From: Flammeovirga aprica JL-4
Lineage (GTDB): Bacteria > Bacteroidota > Bacteroidia > Cytophagales > Flammeovirgaceae
NCBI RefSeq assembly: GCF_012844305.1
Contig: NZ_JABANE010000025.1
Coordinates: forward strand, 29,079 to 93,078
DNA: 64,000 bases
Direction of reading: 5' to 3'
The translations under genes were made by a program, and so were the position numbers. Below the pieces are notes generated by a model. It searched no databases and was not told the origin of the DNA. It saw nothing but the letters and a program-made list of their open reading frames with translations. Shown here one piece after another: positions 8,778 through 17,302 of the stretch. The stretch's first letter is position 1. The number at the start of each line of letters is the position of its first letter.

Positions 8778-10343
8778 TTACTGTGCTATATCCCAAATGG
8801 TCAAATAACTCAATTTTGTAATCTCGGCCGCTTTATCCATCATGATTTTATCTGCATGATCTGACACCTGATGATAATCTTCATGACCACCTGTATGATA
8901 CCAGAAAAATGGAATTCCTTCTTTATCGAAATTCACATTATCCGAACCACCCGCTTCACCTTGCTTGGTTTTACCATCAAACATTTCAAGGTTGATATTG
9001 TATTTCTCTATATTTTCAGCATTGATATCCCAGGTAGAAGGGTTTTCAGCATTATAGATAAAACTCACTTGATTATCCTTACTATGCCAGTCGCCTCTTC
9101 TGCCAATCATATCAAAGTTTAAATACATTTTGATCTTTGATTTATTCTCAAAAGTTCTGAGGAAATTTTTGGACCCATGCAATCCTTTTTCTTCAGCAGT
9201 CCACGCCGCAAAAAGCATTGTTTTCTTTGGTTGCACACCCGTTGCCTTTGCTGCTTTTGCAATTCCCAAAATAGCAGCAACACCTGATGCGTTATCGTCC
9301 GCACCGTTCCAAATGTAGCCTTCACGTTTACCTAAGTGGTCATAATGAGCTCCTATCATCACCAAACTATCCGGTTCAGTACCTTCAATTTTGGCCAGGA
9401 CATTTCTCACTCTTTTTCTTTCCACATCACTATTTGCCTTAAAAGTCGCTGATGTTGCCTTTAAATTCACTTTATGCAGTTTACCTGTATTGAGTGACGC
9501 TTTATAAGCATTGATTTCACCTTGCTCAATAAGAGAGGCCATCAAATACTCACCCCCCATAAATAATGGTGGAATTGTACTCACTTCAGTTACAGGACTG
9601 TATAACCTTGTGTCATAAAATGAAGATAATGGTTTATCTCCCTCATAATATTTCCTGTTATCTCTAAAAGGAACATTGTGTGCATGCTGAGGTAAGTTTC
9701 CATCAGGTTCAATTTCAATAACTGCCAATGCACCATATCTGCTTGCTAATTGTTCTTTTAATTTATGAATCTGTTTCAGCGGTATATCTTTCATAGAATT
9801 GCCGATTTTCCCTTCAGTGGGAACACCCTTAAGTCTCACCCAAATTTTTCCTTTGAGCTCTTTCTTGTAGAAGTCATTGTAGTCTAAAGAATCCACTTGA
9901 ATACCATATCCCACAAATATAAGATTTCCTTTTCCATTTACACTATTTGGAGAGGCTTTTACTTCAAAATCTGTATGATTTGCAAATGTAAACTCCTGAC
10001 CTCTACCGTTTTTCACGGAAAAGTGCTGTTTCTCTGAAGCTTTATACTCCAACACATCAAAGGACTGAAAATAGGTTGATTTTCCATTTACAACGTCGCC
10101 AGCAGGCTCCAATCCCATAAATTCAAACATGCTCGCCAAATACTCCGCAGCTCTGTAGGCGCCCGGTCTGCCAGCTTCTCTCCCCTCCATCCAATCAGAT
10201 GAAAGGTAAGTGATAGTAGACGCTACAGTGTTTTCATCGATCGCCTGCAAACCTTTTTCTTTTGGTGTTTGAGCTAAACTATGTGAAAAGGGAAAGTGAA
10301 ATAAAAGGGTTAATAAAATTGTGTAGGTTGATAATTTCTTCAT
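8778..10343 (-). CDS. M28-family zinc aminopeptidase, secreted
   Basis: A 521-aa protein with signal peptide (residues 1-25). The M28 core with two zinc sites is intact: GAHYDHLG (His), NGADDNASGVAA (bridging Asp), AWTAEEKGLHGS (catalytic Glu and metal Glu), NFDMIGRRGD (Asp) and WYHTGGHEDYH (last His). Between about 120 and 260 there is a PA-like insert domain. Family members release N-terminal amino acids from peptides in the periplasm or outside. It is separated from murI by about 115 bp, so it is probably its own transcription unit ending at the bidirectional terminator. Confidence 0.92.
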   Translation of the reverse strand: MKKLSTYTILLTLLFHFPFSHSLAQTPKEKGLQAIDENTVASTITYLSSDWMEGREAGRPGAYRAAEYLASMFEFMGLEPAGDVVNGKSTYFQSFDVLEYKASEKQHFSVKNGRGQEFTFANHTDFEVKASPNSVNGKGNLIFVGYGIQVDSLDYNDFYKKELKGKIWVRLKGVPTEGKIGNSMKDIPLKQIHKLKEQLASRYGALAVIEIEPDGNLPQHAHNVPFRDNRKYYEGDKPLSSFYDTRLYSPVTEVSTIPPLFMGGEYLMASLIEQGEINAYKASLNTGKLHKVNLKATSATFKANSDVERKRVRNVLAKIEGTEPDSLVMIGAHYDHLGKREGYIWNGADDNASGVAAILGIAKAAKATGVQPKKTMLFAAWTAEEKGLHGSKNFLRTFENKSKIKMYLNFDMIGRRGDWHSKDNQVSFIYNAENPSTWDINAENIEKYNINLEMFDGKTKQGEAGGSDNVNFDKEGIPFFWYHTGGHEDYHQVSDHADKIMMDKAAEITKLSYLTIWDIAQ

Positions 10344-10457
10344 TTCGATAAGTGTATGTTTAACTATCGAAAGTTCGGGCTTTTATAATAAAGAAAAAAT
10401 GAAAAGTAGTTAATAAAGAGAAACACCAAGATGATAGATCGTGCACTTTACATTGAA

Positions 10458-11234
10458 TTATAAAGAGGCTGTTTGATAAACGGCTTTAACGCTATATCCT
10501 GTGAGTTGTTCAACGCCCAGCTGGAAGTTTGTAATGCTGTCATTTGAGGTAAAAAAATGATATTTTGGTTCAGCTTCAGCAAGAGGGGCAGACATCACTC
10601 TCTTGATTTGTTTCACGACAGCAGGTGCTGGATCTATCAAGTTGACCTCTACTCCTACTATTTTCTGAATGTCCTCTTTTAAGAAAGGATAGTGAGTACA
10701 GCCTAATACAATCTGATCTACTTTCTCTTGCAACATAGGCACAACCAAAGGCTTTAGCACTGCAATGGCATTTTCAGTCCCCATCATCCCCTCTTCTACC
10801 AGTTCTACCATACCATAGCCGGGCTGTACAATTACATTGATCCCCTTGGTAAACTTTTCTTTGGTCTGTTTGAATAATTCACCCGAAAAAGTACCTTCTG
10901 TTGCCAACACTCCAATCGATTTTGTTTTAGAGGCTAAAGCCGCAGGTTTAATTGCCGGTTCCATCCCTACAAAAGGTATGTCATATTTTTCTCTTAGTGA
11001 TTTGATCACTGCTGCAGTAGCTGTATTACAAGCTACAACAATAATAGTAGCACCTTTAGAAATCAGAAAATCTGTAATTTTATAAGCACGTTCTATTAAT
11101 GCCTCTTTTGTTTTAGACCCATAAGGAATGTACTTCTGATCCGCAAAATACAGCATAGACTGTTCAGGCATCTGTTCATAAAAGGTGTTCCAAACCGACA
11201 ATCCACCCAAACCAGAATCAAAGAATGCAATCAT
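10458..11234 (-). CDS. murI: Glutamate racemase
   Basis: A 258-aa enzyme converting L-glutamate to D-glutamate for peptidoglycan. Signatures: N-terminal FFDSGLGGLSVW, the first catalytic cysteine in VVACNTATA (about residue 70) and the second in VLGCTHYPFL (about residue 180). Length is typical. It is the last gene of a three-gene unit with 3-bp spacings: DUF1573 protein, DUF4340 protein, murI. Confidence 0.97.
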   Translation of the reverse strand: MIAFFDSGLGGLSVWNTFYEQMPEQSMLYFADQKYIPYGSKTKEALIERAYKITDFLISKGATIIVVACNTATAAVIKSLREKYDIPFVGMEPAIKPAALASKTKSIGVLATEGTFSGELFKQTKEKFTKGINVIVQPGYGMVELVEEGMMGTENAIAVLKPLVVPMLQEKVDQIVLGCTHYPFLKEDIQKIVGVEVNLIDPAPAVVKQIKRVMSAPLAEAEPKYHFFTSNDSITNFQLGVEQLTGYSVKAVYQTASL

Positions 11235-11237
11235 AAC

Positions 11238-12137
11238 TTATTTCCTTTTTCGAGGATCATTTGCATCAAAGAAATGCCATGATACTAGTACGTCCTGAAT
11301 TTGTTTTGTATCAATTTCCGTCACCTCTTTTGTGTTAGGGAAATAAGCAAAAACATTATTCTGGAAAGGATAAATTCCCACCTCCACATCATAAGCCGGA
11401 ACGAGATCTTCCATTTTTACGATACAGAAAGGTTTGAATTTAGAAACAGTATCTTCTACAAATGAATTTCTTACTTCAAAAGTGCTTCCTTTTGTTTTTG
11501 GCAATGAAGTAATAAACTGATAAACAGCAGCAGAATCAATTTCACTCACGCCCTTAACACTGTAGAATTGCCCTTCAAATTTCATTTGAACATTATTTCC
11601 AGGGTTTCTATCATATTGTAAATCAAAATTCTTGAGAGTCTTCCAAGAAGTTCTGAAAATAGTTTTGTCTCTCCATTCTTTTGATGGAGAAAAAATCTCT
11701 TCCAGATTTACAAATTGCCCCGGCACTTCAACAGCATACGCCTGACCATTGATTTCACCAAAAGAGGCTACATCACTTTCAGAATGAATCTTTGCTGTGA
11801 TCACAGGTATATTTGAAATATAAATCGTGATTTCCTTCCCTGCATCGATGCTCTTGCCTTTCGCTTCTATGATTTTGGTTTGCTGTACCGCTTGAAATAA
11901 CATGCCCACTTTTTGAGGTGCCAGATCAATATTCTGATCCATTACCCATCGGCCATCTTCCAATTTTTGAATAGAATGCCCGTCAATATCGAACTGTGTG
12001 ATATCGCCGAGGTTTTCAATATTAAAAAAAGTAAGGTTTTCCGGTTTGTTTGCTGTTGAAAAATCAACAAAAGAGAAACCTATGGCCACAATAAGCAATA
12101 GGTTTACTCCAATTAATGTTTTTATTCTGTTTGTCAT
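11238..12137 (-). CDS. DUF4340-type periplasmic protein
   Basis: A 299-aa protein with an N-terminal membrane anchor or uncleaved signal (residues 7-25). The rest is a beta-rich exported domain with the pattern YAVEVPGQFVNLEEIFSPSKEWRDKTIF, which resembles DUF4340 proteins. Those are often encoded near ABC-type transport or gliding genes, but none is seen here. Three bp separate it from both neighbours, so it is surely co-transcribed with the DUF1573 gene and murI. Biochemical role unknown. Confidence 0.72.
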   Translation of the reverse strand: MTNRIKTLIGVNLLLIVAIGFSFVDFSTANKPENLTFFNIENLGDITQFDIDGHSIQKLEDGRWVMDQNIDLAPQKVGMLFQAVQQTKIIEAKGKSIDAGKEITIYISNIPVITAKIHSESDVASFGEINGQAYAVEVPGQFVNLEEIFSPSKEWRDKTIFRTSWKTLKNFDLQYDRNPGNNVQMKFEGQFYSVKGVSEIDSAAVYQFITSLPKTKGSTFEVRNSFVEDTVSKFKPFCIVKMEDLVPAYDVEVGIYPFQNNVFAYFPNTKEVTEIDTKQIQDVLVSWHFFDANDPRKRK

Positions 12138-12140
12138 TTT

Positions 12141-13235
12141 CTAGTTTCCTTCCGTAGATTTCACATCTGCCTCAATATACAATGTGGTTTCTGGTTTTTT
12201 AGGATCGTTGGTAATAATAGTGATTGATTTTTTCACCTGACGCGTATAATTTCCAGCAGTAAAAGTGACATCCAATTTTGTACTTTCACCAGGAGCCAAT
12301 GTTGTTTTCTGAGGTTTTGTAGCCGTACAACCACAACTAGCTTTTACTTTTCTAAGTATCAATTCAGATGTACCAGTGTTAGAAATAGTAAACGCTGCTG
12401 ATTTTTTGTCCAACGCTTTCATCTCTCCCAGCTGTTGTGTCACTTTATCGAATTCCACAGCAGGTGAACTACCATCTTCCGCTAGACCTGAAAAGTCCTC
12501 TTTGATATGCGCACTTACATTAATACGTTTTTTAGGTGAATCCAAATCAGAAGTAGGTAGTTGGAAATATTCAAAAAGATAACCATAATCTTCTTTCATG
12601 CTCGCGTCATAGCTGATAAAAACCGTTGCCGTATCTTTAGCAGTCAATTTATCTTTAGTTCCCCATACTTTAATGTACTCAGGAACTTTCACTTCTCCAT
12701 ACTTTATATTTACCGGAGAAACACCTTGATTATAGATTACCGTTGAAACTGTATCTTTCCCCGTATTCAAAATATTACCTATTAATATATGTGTTGTTTT
12801 AAACCTGAGATTACCAATTTCCATCGGGTACCAATCTTTAGGACCTTTAGGTCTTGGAATTACATTTCCTTTTATCGTCAACACTAATACCTGAGGATTT
12901 CCATTGGTTCTCACTGAGATTGTTTTTGTAAAAGGTCCCGGTCTGTTTTTGGTTGAATAACTCACTTGTACGTAGCCCATTCCTTTCACTGCCACCTCTT
13001 CAGAAGACCAATTGGGCGTAGTGCATCCGCAACTTGCCTTTACACTTGTCAATTTCAAGGGTTTATTGCCCTGATTGGTAAAATCAAAGATGGTTTGAGC
13101 ATCGCCATCCTCCTCTTTTATATCTCCAAAATCATGTACAAGAGAATCAAAAACGATTTTTGACTGTGCTAATAATGGATTGCTTAAGACGGTGAAAAAT
13201 AAAATTGTAAAACTAATGTATATCTTTTTCATCAT
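12141..13235 (-). CDS. Secreted protein with two DUF1573 domains
   Basis: A 364-aa protein with signal peptide (cleavage after LLAQ, residue 24). Two immunoglobulin-like DUF1573 domains lie at the ends: residues about 28-125 (VHDFGDIKEEDG...VKASCGCTTPNW) and about 258-358 (TQQLGEMKALDK...VKASCGCTATKP). Each has the conserved SCGCT motif, which suggests a metal- or disulfide-related role; this is inference. The region between them is a third beta domain without the motif. First gene of the operon that ends with murI; a -7 promoter match lies 36 bp upstream. Confidence 0.88.
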   Translation of the reverse strand: MMKKIYISFTILFFTVLSNPLLAQSKIVFDSLVHDFGDIKEEDGDAQTIFDFTNQGNKPLKLTSVKASCGCTTPNWSSEEVAVKGMGYVQVSYSTKNRPGPFTKTISVRTNGNPQVLVLTIKGNVIPRPKGPKDWYPMEIGNLRFKTTHILIGNILNTGKDTVSTVIYNQGVSPVNIKYGEVKVPEYIKVWGTKDKLTAKDTATVFISYDASMKEDYGYLFEYFQLPTSDLDSPKKRINVSAHIKEDFSGLAEDGSSPAVEFDKVTQQLGEMKALDKKSAAFTISNTGTSELILRKVKASCGCTATKPQKTTLAPGESTKLDVTFTAGNYTRQVKKSITIITNDPKKPETTLYIEADVKSTEGN

Positions 13236-13270
13236 TACGACTAAAAATTTCGTGTTTGGTATTTTAATTG

Positions 13271-13278
13271 CAAAAATA
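13271..13278 (-). promoter_or_regulatory. Possible -7 element for the DUF1573-murI operon
   Basis: On the minus strand it reads TATTTTTG, matching the Bacteroidota -7 consensus TAnnTTTG, 36 bp before the DUF1573 start codon. No convincing -33 TTG was found at the usual distance, so this is tentative. Confidence 0.4.
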
Positions 13279-13503
13279 AAGATAACTTTTATATACTGAT
13301 AATCTTTTTTTGACGTTATTGTATTAAGCTTTCAAAAGAAAATAATAATAATCTTATTGGTTCTTAAATATTTACCAAAAAAAATAGTATTATTGGATTT
13401 AGATACTATTGATCTGCTCGCAATCTCGTGTAATATTTGACGGAAGCTTATTGATTATTAGGAATTTTTTAAACGAAATTAACGCATTATACAGAGAATA
13501 TCT

Positions 13504-14067
13504 ATGGGGTACATGGAACACTTTAGCGTAAAAACTTTCAAGCAGCAACTAGCGATGAAAAAAATATCGCTTGCATTTCAGGGAATCTTTTCCCAGGATG
13601 TTCTTGCATTGATTGGTAAAAGTCTGCGCAACACTCCCGAAAGTAGAGTTATTGCAAAACGCCTTTTTGCGATAGTAATCGAAATGGCACAAAATATTCA
13701 TCACTATTCTGCAGAAAAACAATATTCCGAGAAGGATGGCAGAGATATTGGCGTGGGAATTGTAGCTATTGCAGAGGATGATCATCATTATATAATTACT
13801 TCGGGAAACTGTATAGTCAAGACAGAGGTTCCCCCTTTGATTGAAAGGGCTAATTACATCAATGGACTATCACCTGAGAAGCTGAAAGAATTCTATCGTG
13901 AGCAACGTAAGGCCCCACAGCGTGTAGGTAAGCCGGGGGCAAACTTAGGTTTCATCGACATGGTTCGTAAATCAGGGAACCCGATTGAAATTAATATAAA
14001 AGAGTACGACGAGACTAGATCATTTTTTATATTATCGGTTAGAGTTAACAAGGAACTACAAAATTAA
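13504..14067 (+). CDS. siaB: SiaB-family protein kinase (DUF6272)
   Basis: A 187-aa protein related to SiaB of Pseudomonas aeruginosa, a small GHKL-fold kinase that phosphorylates SiaC on threonine. Visible kinase-fold marks are an N-box-like helix AIVIEMAQNIHHYS (Glu/Asn for ATP and Mg binding) and a glycine-rich GKPGANLGFIDMVRKSG near residue 140. The next gene, 6 bp away, encodes the SiaC-like target, which makes the call firm. The start could also be the Met at 13513. SiaA phosphatase and SiaD diguanylate cyclase are not adjacent. Confidence 0.82.
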   Translation: MGYMEHFSVKTFKQQLAMKKISLAFQGIFSQDVLALIGKSLRNTPESRVIAKRLFAIVIEMAQNIHHYSAEKQYSEKDGRDIGVGIVAIAEDDHHYIITSGNCIVKTEVPPLIERANYINGLSPEKLKEFYREQRKAPQRVGKPGANLGFIDMVRKSGNPIEINIKEYDETRSFFILSVRVNKELQN

Positions 14068-14073
14068 AATAGC

Positions 14074-14451
14074 ATGGAAAACTTCCATATAGACGGATCA
14101 ACATATATTCCTAGAATTGATTTCAATGCTGAAACAGGAGTTTTAGAAATAGAAGGGGAATCGTATCACGAATATACGACAGAATTTTTTGGTCCTATTT
14201 TTAGCTGGCTTGAGGACTATTTAGAAGAGTCGGGAAAAGAAATTACAATGAATTTCAAAATGTCTTACTTCAACACTTCTTCTTCTAGAAGATTTTTGGA
14301 GATCTTGACATTGCTTGAAGAATACCAAAACAACAAGGAAGGTAAAGTTGTTGTCAACTGGTACTATGAAGAAAACGATGTTGACATGTTAGAAAGTGGT
14401 GAAGAATACGCTGATGACGTAGAACTTACTTTCAACTTGCTTCCTTATTAA
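14074..14451 (+). CDS. siaC: SiaC-family regulatory phosphoprotein (DUF1987)
   Basis: A 125-aa acidic protein of the DUF1987/SiaC family. In Pseudomonas aeruginosa SiaC is phosphorylated by SiaB on Thr68, and in its unphosphorylated form it activates the diguanylate cyclase SiaD. Here the motif MSYFNTSSSRRFLEIL places a threonine exactly at residue 68, so the phosphosite is kept. Co-transcribed with the SiaB gene and ended by a strong terminator. What the unphosphorylated protein binds in this organism is unknown, since no cyclase is nearby. Confidence 0.85.
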   Translation: MENFHIDGSTYIPRIDFNAETGVLEIEGESYHEYTTEFFGPIFSWLEDYLEESGKEITMNFKMSYFNTSSSRRFLEILTLLEEYQNNKEGKVVVNWYYEENDVDMLESGEEYADDVELTFNLLPY

Positions 14452-14475
14452 GCACAGATATTATTAAACATTGAG

Positions 14476-14508
14476 GGTGAAAAGATGTAGATCTTTTCAC
14501 CTTTTTTT
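14476..14508 (+). terminator. Terminator of the siaB-siaC unit
   Basis: Perfect 11-bp stem GGTGAAAAGAT/ATCTTTTCACC with a 4-nt loop, followed by seven T residues, 25 bp after the siaC stop codon. Confidence 0.93.
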
Positions 14509-14534
14509 GTGCCCTTAGGTTTTATATTTTTTTG

Positions 14535-15639
14535 CTACCGTACACAAATATATTTAAAGATATCTTTGGAAAATTGATTTAATATTTTTCTATACTTTTT
14601 CTTTTTCCCAAAATATTCAATTGCTCTAAAACCAATTTGAAATATTGAGTATTGATCGATTCTATCTTTTCTGATGAACTTAGATATATGTTTTTGATAA
14701 ACAGTAGAATAAGTGCCAAATAAAAATGTAATTAAAAATCCAAGGCATACTATTATTAATAATTTACTAAGCCTTTCAGCATCTTGTATCTTGGTTTTGT
14801 GAATCTTAAACCCTCTTGATTTTATGTCCGAAAAAATTGTTTCAATACTAAACCTTCTCTTATAGTAACTTATAATATCAGGAGCATATTCTAAATCGCT
14901 TATTAAATATAGAGCTTCTTCATATTCTTTCGAATGCCAAACCAAAAGATGAACAGGTCCATATTTCTTTCTAGTAAATTTTACCTTATCAATACTAAAA
15001 TAGTCTTCAGATAAAGCCGGAGCCAGATCTTTAGCTTTAAATTCATCATCTGCTTGAGCATAAAAAATACTGCTTTTCGCAGTTCGTAAAACATAAGACC
15101 AACCCTTTGATGTACAGAACTTTTGTAAGTTTATATGATCAAATTCTCCATCCCCTAAAAATGTAATCTTATTAGTACTGTTTGAGATGATATCTGCTAG
15201 CATATTCATTACTTCTAAATGCAGGCTTACGGGTAGATGCCCCTTTTTACAACGCTTAACTACCCAGCAAATAGGGATCCATAATAAAGACTGATCATCA
15301 AGGCTGTACAGCCATTACCTACTTCTGATCCATCAATAACAAATGTCAGATCTAATGAAGAATGAAAACTAGATAAAAGCTTATGAATAAAAGGAAGAAA
15401 GAAAGTTTTATGATCTGTATATTTACTATCTAACATACGTTTACACTTCTTGACCTTACTTTCTTTATCTATTGAGCTTTTTAAGTTCGCTCCCATTTTT
15501 TCCAAAGAACAGTTCCCTTTTGATATGAGGGAAAAAACGATCAAAGATAGTTTTACAACTCTGTTATTGTGTGACTTTGAAGTGTTATTTGATCCACATA
15601 ACGTAGACTTTAAGCTTTTTTTATATCTTTGTATTTCAT
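14535..15639 (-). pseudogene. IS4-family transposase, frameshifted
   Basis: Reconstructed from three frames. A start ATG at 15639 gives MKYKDIKK, then a 7-A run (plus-strand T at 15616-15622) where one extra base would join LKSTLCGSNNTSKSHNN and the long N-terminal frame ending at 15260. That frame contains the first catalytic Asp in TFVIDGSEVG. A second shift near 15262-15275 joins PICWVVKRCKKGHLP and the C-terminal frame (15209-14535), which has the second Asp (FLGDGEFD) and a perfect YREK signature (Y-x2-R-x3-E-x6-K in YYKRRFSIETIFSDIK) with the catalytic Glu. Family assignment is secure from YREK. With two shifts it is most likely inactive, unless the first one is programmed. Confidence 0.85.
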
Positions 15640-15739
15640 GAAAAAAGAGGAAAATTTAAGTTGTGATGGACTATAAAATTGGAATCTCTTTTTTGCTTTT
15701 AAAGTGACGTATGTCATTAATTAAAAAAGTGTACGGTAG
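14535..15739 (-). mobile_element. IS4-family insertion sequence, decayed
   Basis: About 1.2-kb element bounded by perfect 11-bp terminal inverted repeats: CTACCGTACAC at 14535-14545 and its reverse complement at 15729-15739. It holds one transposase reading frame on the minus strand, broken by frame changes. The transposase stop codon (TAG, 14535-14537) is the outermost triplet of the left repeat. No clean target-site duplication is visible in the AT-rich flanks. It inserted just after the siaC terminator. Confidence 0.85.
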
Positions 15740-16219
15740 AAAATATATTTTATAAACGTCTCTTTCGAATCACAATTTTTCAGCTAAAAACTCTAGTTGT
15801 GCAACGCATTCTTAACACTCTGTAAACTAAATTATCATCAACTTTTAATCAGTATTTCTACAAGCTTTTTAATGTTCTTCTTCTCAGTTTCATTATCCAT
15901 TGATGAAATATCTAGACTAGGTATTGAAATCAAATGTAATAGAGCAGAAAGTTTAATAGTGTGAATGTCAACGTAAATTAGATTTTAAGTACTAAGTCAA
16001 AAATAAATCATAGTTAATTCTAATATATTTTGTGTGAGTACAACGCTAAAAAACGTATTAATAGTGGTTCTATTAAGAGTTTTTTGAAGGAAGTAATCAC
16101 AAAACAATAAATAGAATTAGTATTATATAATTTTGAATTTGTACTTATATAAAAAAAAGCTCAACCCCTAAAAATTAAGAGAAGAGCCCCAATATAACTT
16201 CTAATTAACTAAGATTTTA
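15740..16219. repeat. Intergenic stretch with a diverged copy of the 25.8-kb repeat
   Basis: No credible gene in this 480-bp AT-rich stretch. Positions about 15824-15935 align with 25828-25950: both have TAAACTAAAT, then ATTTCTACAAGCTTTTTA, then CCATTGATGAAA, in the same order with small gaps. This copy is shorter and more decayed than the other. The remainder shows nothing I can name. Confidence 0.6.
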
Positions 16220-16882
16220 TTAATCTTTTAATAACCTGAGAAACTCTTCTCTATAGGAAACATCATTAAACTTACCTCCGTATTCCATGGTTACTGTTGA
16301 ACTTGTCTTGTCCTTGACGCCCCTTGATGAAACGCAAAGGTGTTCCGCATCCACTACCACAATGATACTTTCCGTTTTCAACGCTTCCTTCAGTTCGTTG
16401 TAAACTTGAAGAGTCATACGTTCTTGTACCTGTGGGCGTTTGCCGTAATATTCTACTATTCGATTGATTTTTGAAATACCTATTACTTTACCTGAAGAAA
16501 TATAAGCGATATGTGCTTTTCCTACGATCGGTAAAAAATGATGCTCACATGCTGAAGAAAAAGTGATATTTTTCTCAATCAACATCTTGTCATACTGGTA
16601 CTTATTATCGAAAACTGACAATGAGGGTTTATTTTTAGGGTCTAATCCTGAGAAAAGTTCCTTTACGTACATCTTTGCATATCTGTAAGGAGTACCCTTT
16701 AAACTGTCATCCGACAAGTCTAATCCCAAGGTCTTCATAATTCCTGAGAAGTATTCCTGAATAATTTCAATCTTCTCTTCATCACTTTTATCAAAAGCAT
16801 CTGGAAGCATTGGTGTATCAACGCTCGTCATGATATGATTATCCCCTTCCAATTCAATTTTTAGTTGCTCTTCCTGTTCCAT
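16220..16882 (-). CDS. folE: GTP cyclohydrolase I (zinc type)
   Basis: A 220-aa enzyme converting GTP to dihydroneopterin triphosphate, the first step of folate and pterin synthesis. The zinc ligands are intact: Cys112 and His115 in SACEHHFLP and Cys183 in AEHLCVSSRGV, matching Cys110, His113 and Cys181 of E. coli. Thus it is the zinc-dependent FolE, not FolE2. Its ATG follows the hisI stop codon with no gap, and it is the last gene of the TonB receptor operon. The placement suggests expression under zinc limitation; whether a second folE exists elsewhere cannot be seen. Confidence 0.96.
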   Translation of the reverse strand: MEQEEQLKIELEGDNHIMTSVDTPMLPDAFDKSDEEKIEIIQEYFSGIMKTLGLDLSDDSLKGTPYRYAKMYVKELFSGLDPKNKPSLSVFDNKYQYDKMLIEKNITFSSACEHHFLPIVGKAHIAYISSGKVIGISKINRIVEYYGKRPQVQERMTLQVYNELKEALKTESIIVVVDAEHLCVSSRGVKDKTSSTVTMEYGGKFNDVSYREEFLRLLKD

Positions 16883-17296
16883 CTATTCCATTCCGTCTAT
16901 AAATTGTAATTTGTTTTCCTCCAAATCATAGCTTCTGTAGAAGCATGCTTTTCTGTTTTCCCCTTCCTGATTGAAAGTATGGCAAACGCCACCACCCATC
17001 AGTTTTACCTGATAAATGATAGCGTCTTGGTCACAGTCCACCATTATATTCATAATTTTCAAGTAGTTGCCAGAGGTTTCCCCCTTAGTCCACAATTCAT
17101 TTCGTGAGGTAGACCAAAAAGTCGCTTTCTTTGTTTTGAGTGTGTACTCAAAAGCTTCTTTATTGGCATAGCCGAGCATCAGAATTTGCCCCGTACCAAA
17201 TTCCTGTGTTACGACGGGTAATAACCCACCTCTTTTTTCAAACTGAAGTTGTAGGACTAATTCCTCTTCCAAAGCTACTTTTGAACTGTTTTGCAT
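16883..17296 (-). CDS. hisI: Phosphoribosyl-AMP cyclohydrolase (stand-alone HisI)
   Basis: A 137-aa protein with the HisI core: LLPVVTQEFGTGQILMLGYAN, ATFWSTSRNELWTKGETSGN, the metal motif VDCDQDA and GGGVCHTF...ACFYR. The zinc cysteines Cys88, Cys105 and Cys118 are present with Asp87/89/91. In histidine synthesis it opens the ring of phosphoribosyl-AMP. In Bacteroidota HisI is usually fused to HisE within a his operon; here it stands alone between a lipoprotein gene and folE, which fits the extra HisI copies reported in zinc-limitation regulons. Role in histidine synthesis proper is therefore uncertain. Confidence 0.9.
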   Translation of the reverse strand: MQNSSKVALEEELVLQLQFEKRGGLLPVVTQEFGTGQILMLGYANKEAFEYTLKTKKATFWSTSRNELWTKGETSGNYLKIMNIMVDCDQDAIIYQVKLMGGGVCHTFNQEGENRKACFYRSYDLEENKLQFIDGME

Positions 17297-17302
17297 ATTT
17301 TA

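Noticed and set aside
5497..10343. Polysaccharide utilisation locus around the sulfatase
   Set aside because: No SusC/SusD pair, glycoside hydrolase or second sulfatase is present.
14520..15755. Target-site duplication of the IS4 element
   Set aside because: The AT-rich flanks show no exact direct repeat next to the inverted ends.
16220..17296. Histidine biosynthesis operon
   Set aside because: hisI is the only his gene and sits within a TonB receptor operon; the zinc-limitation explanation fits better.
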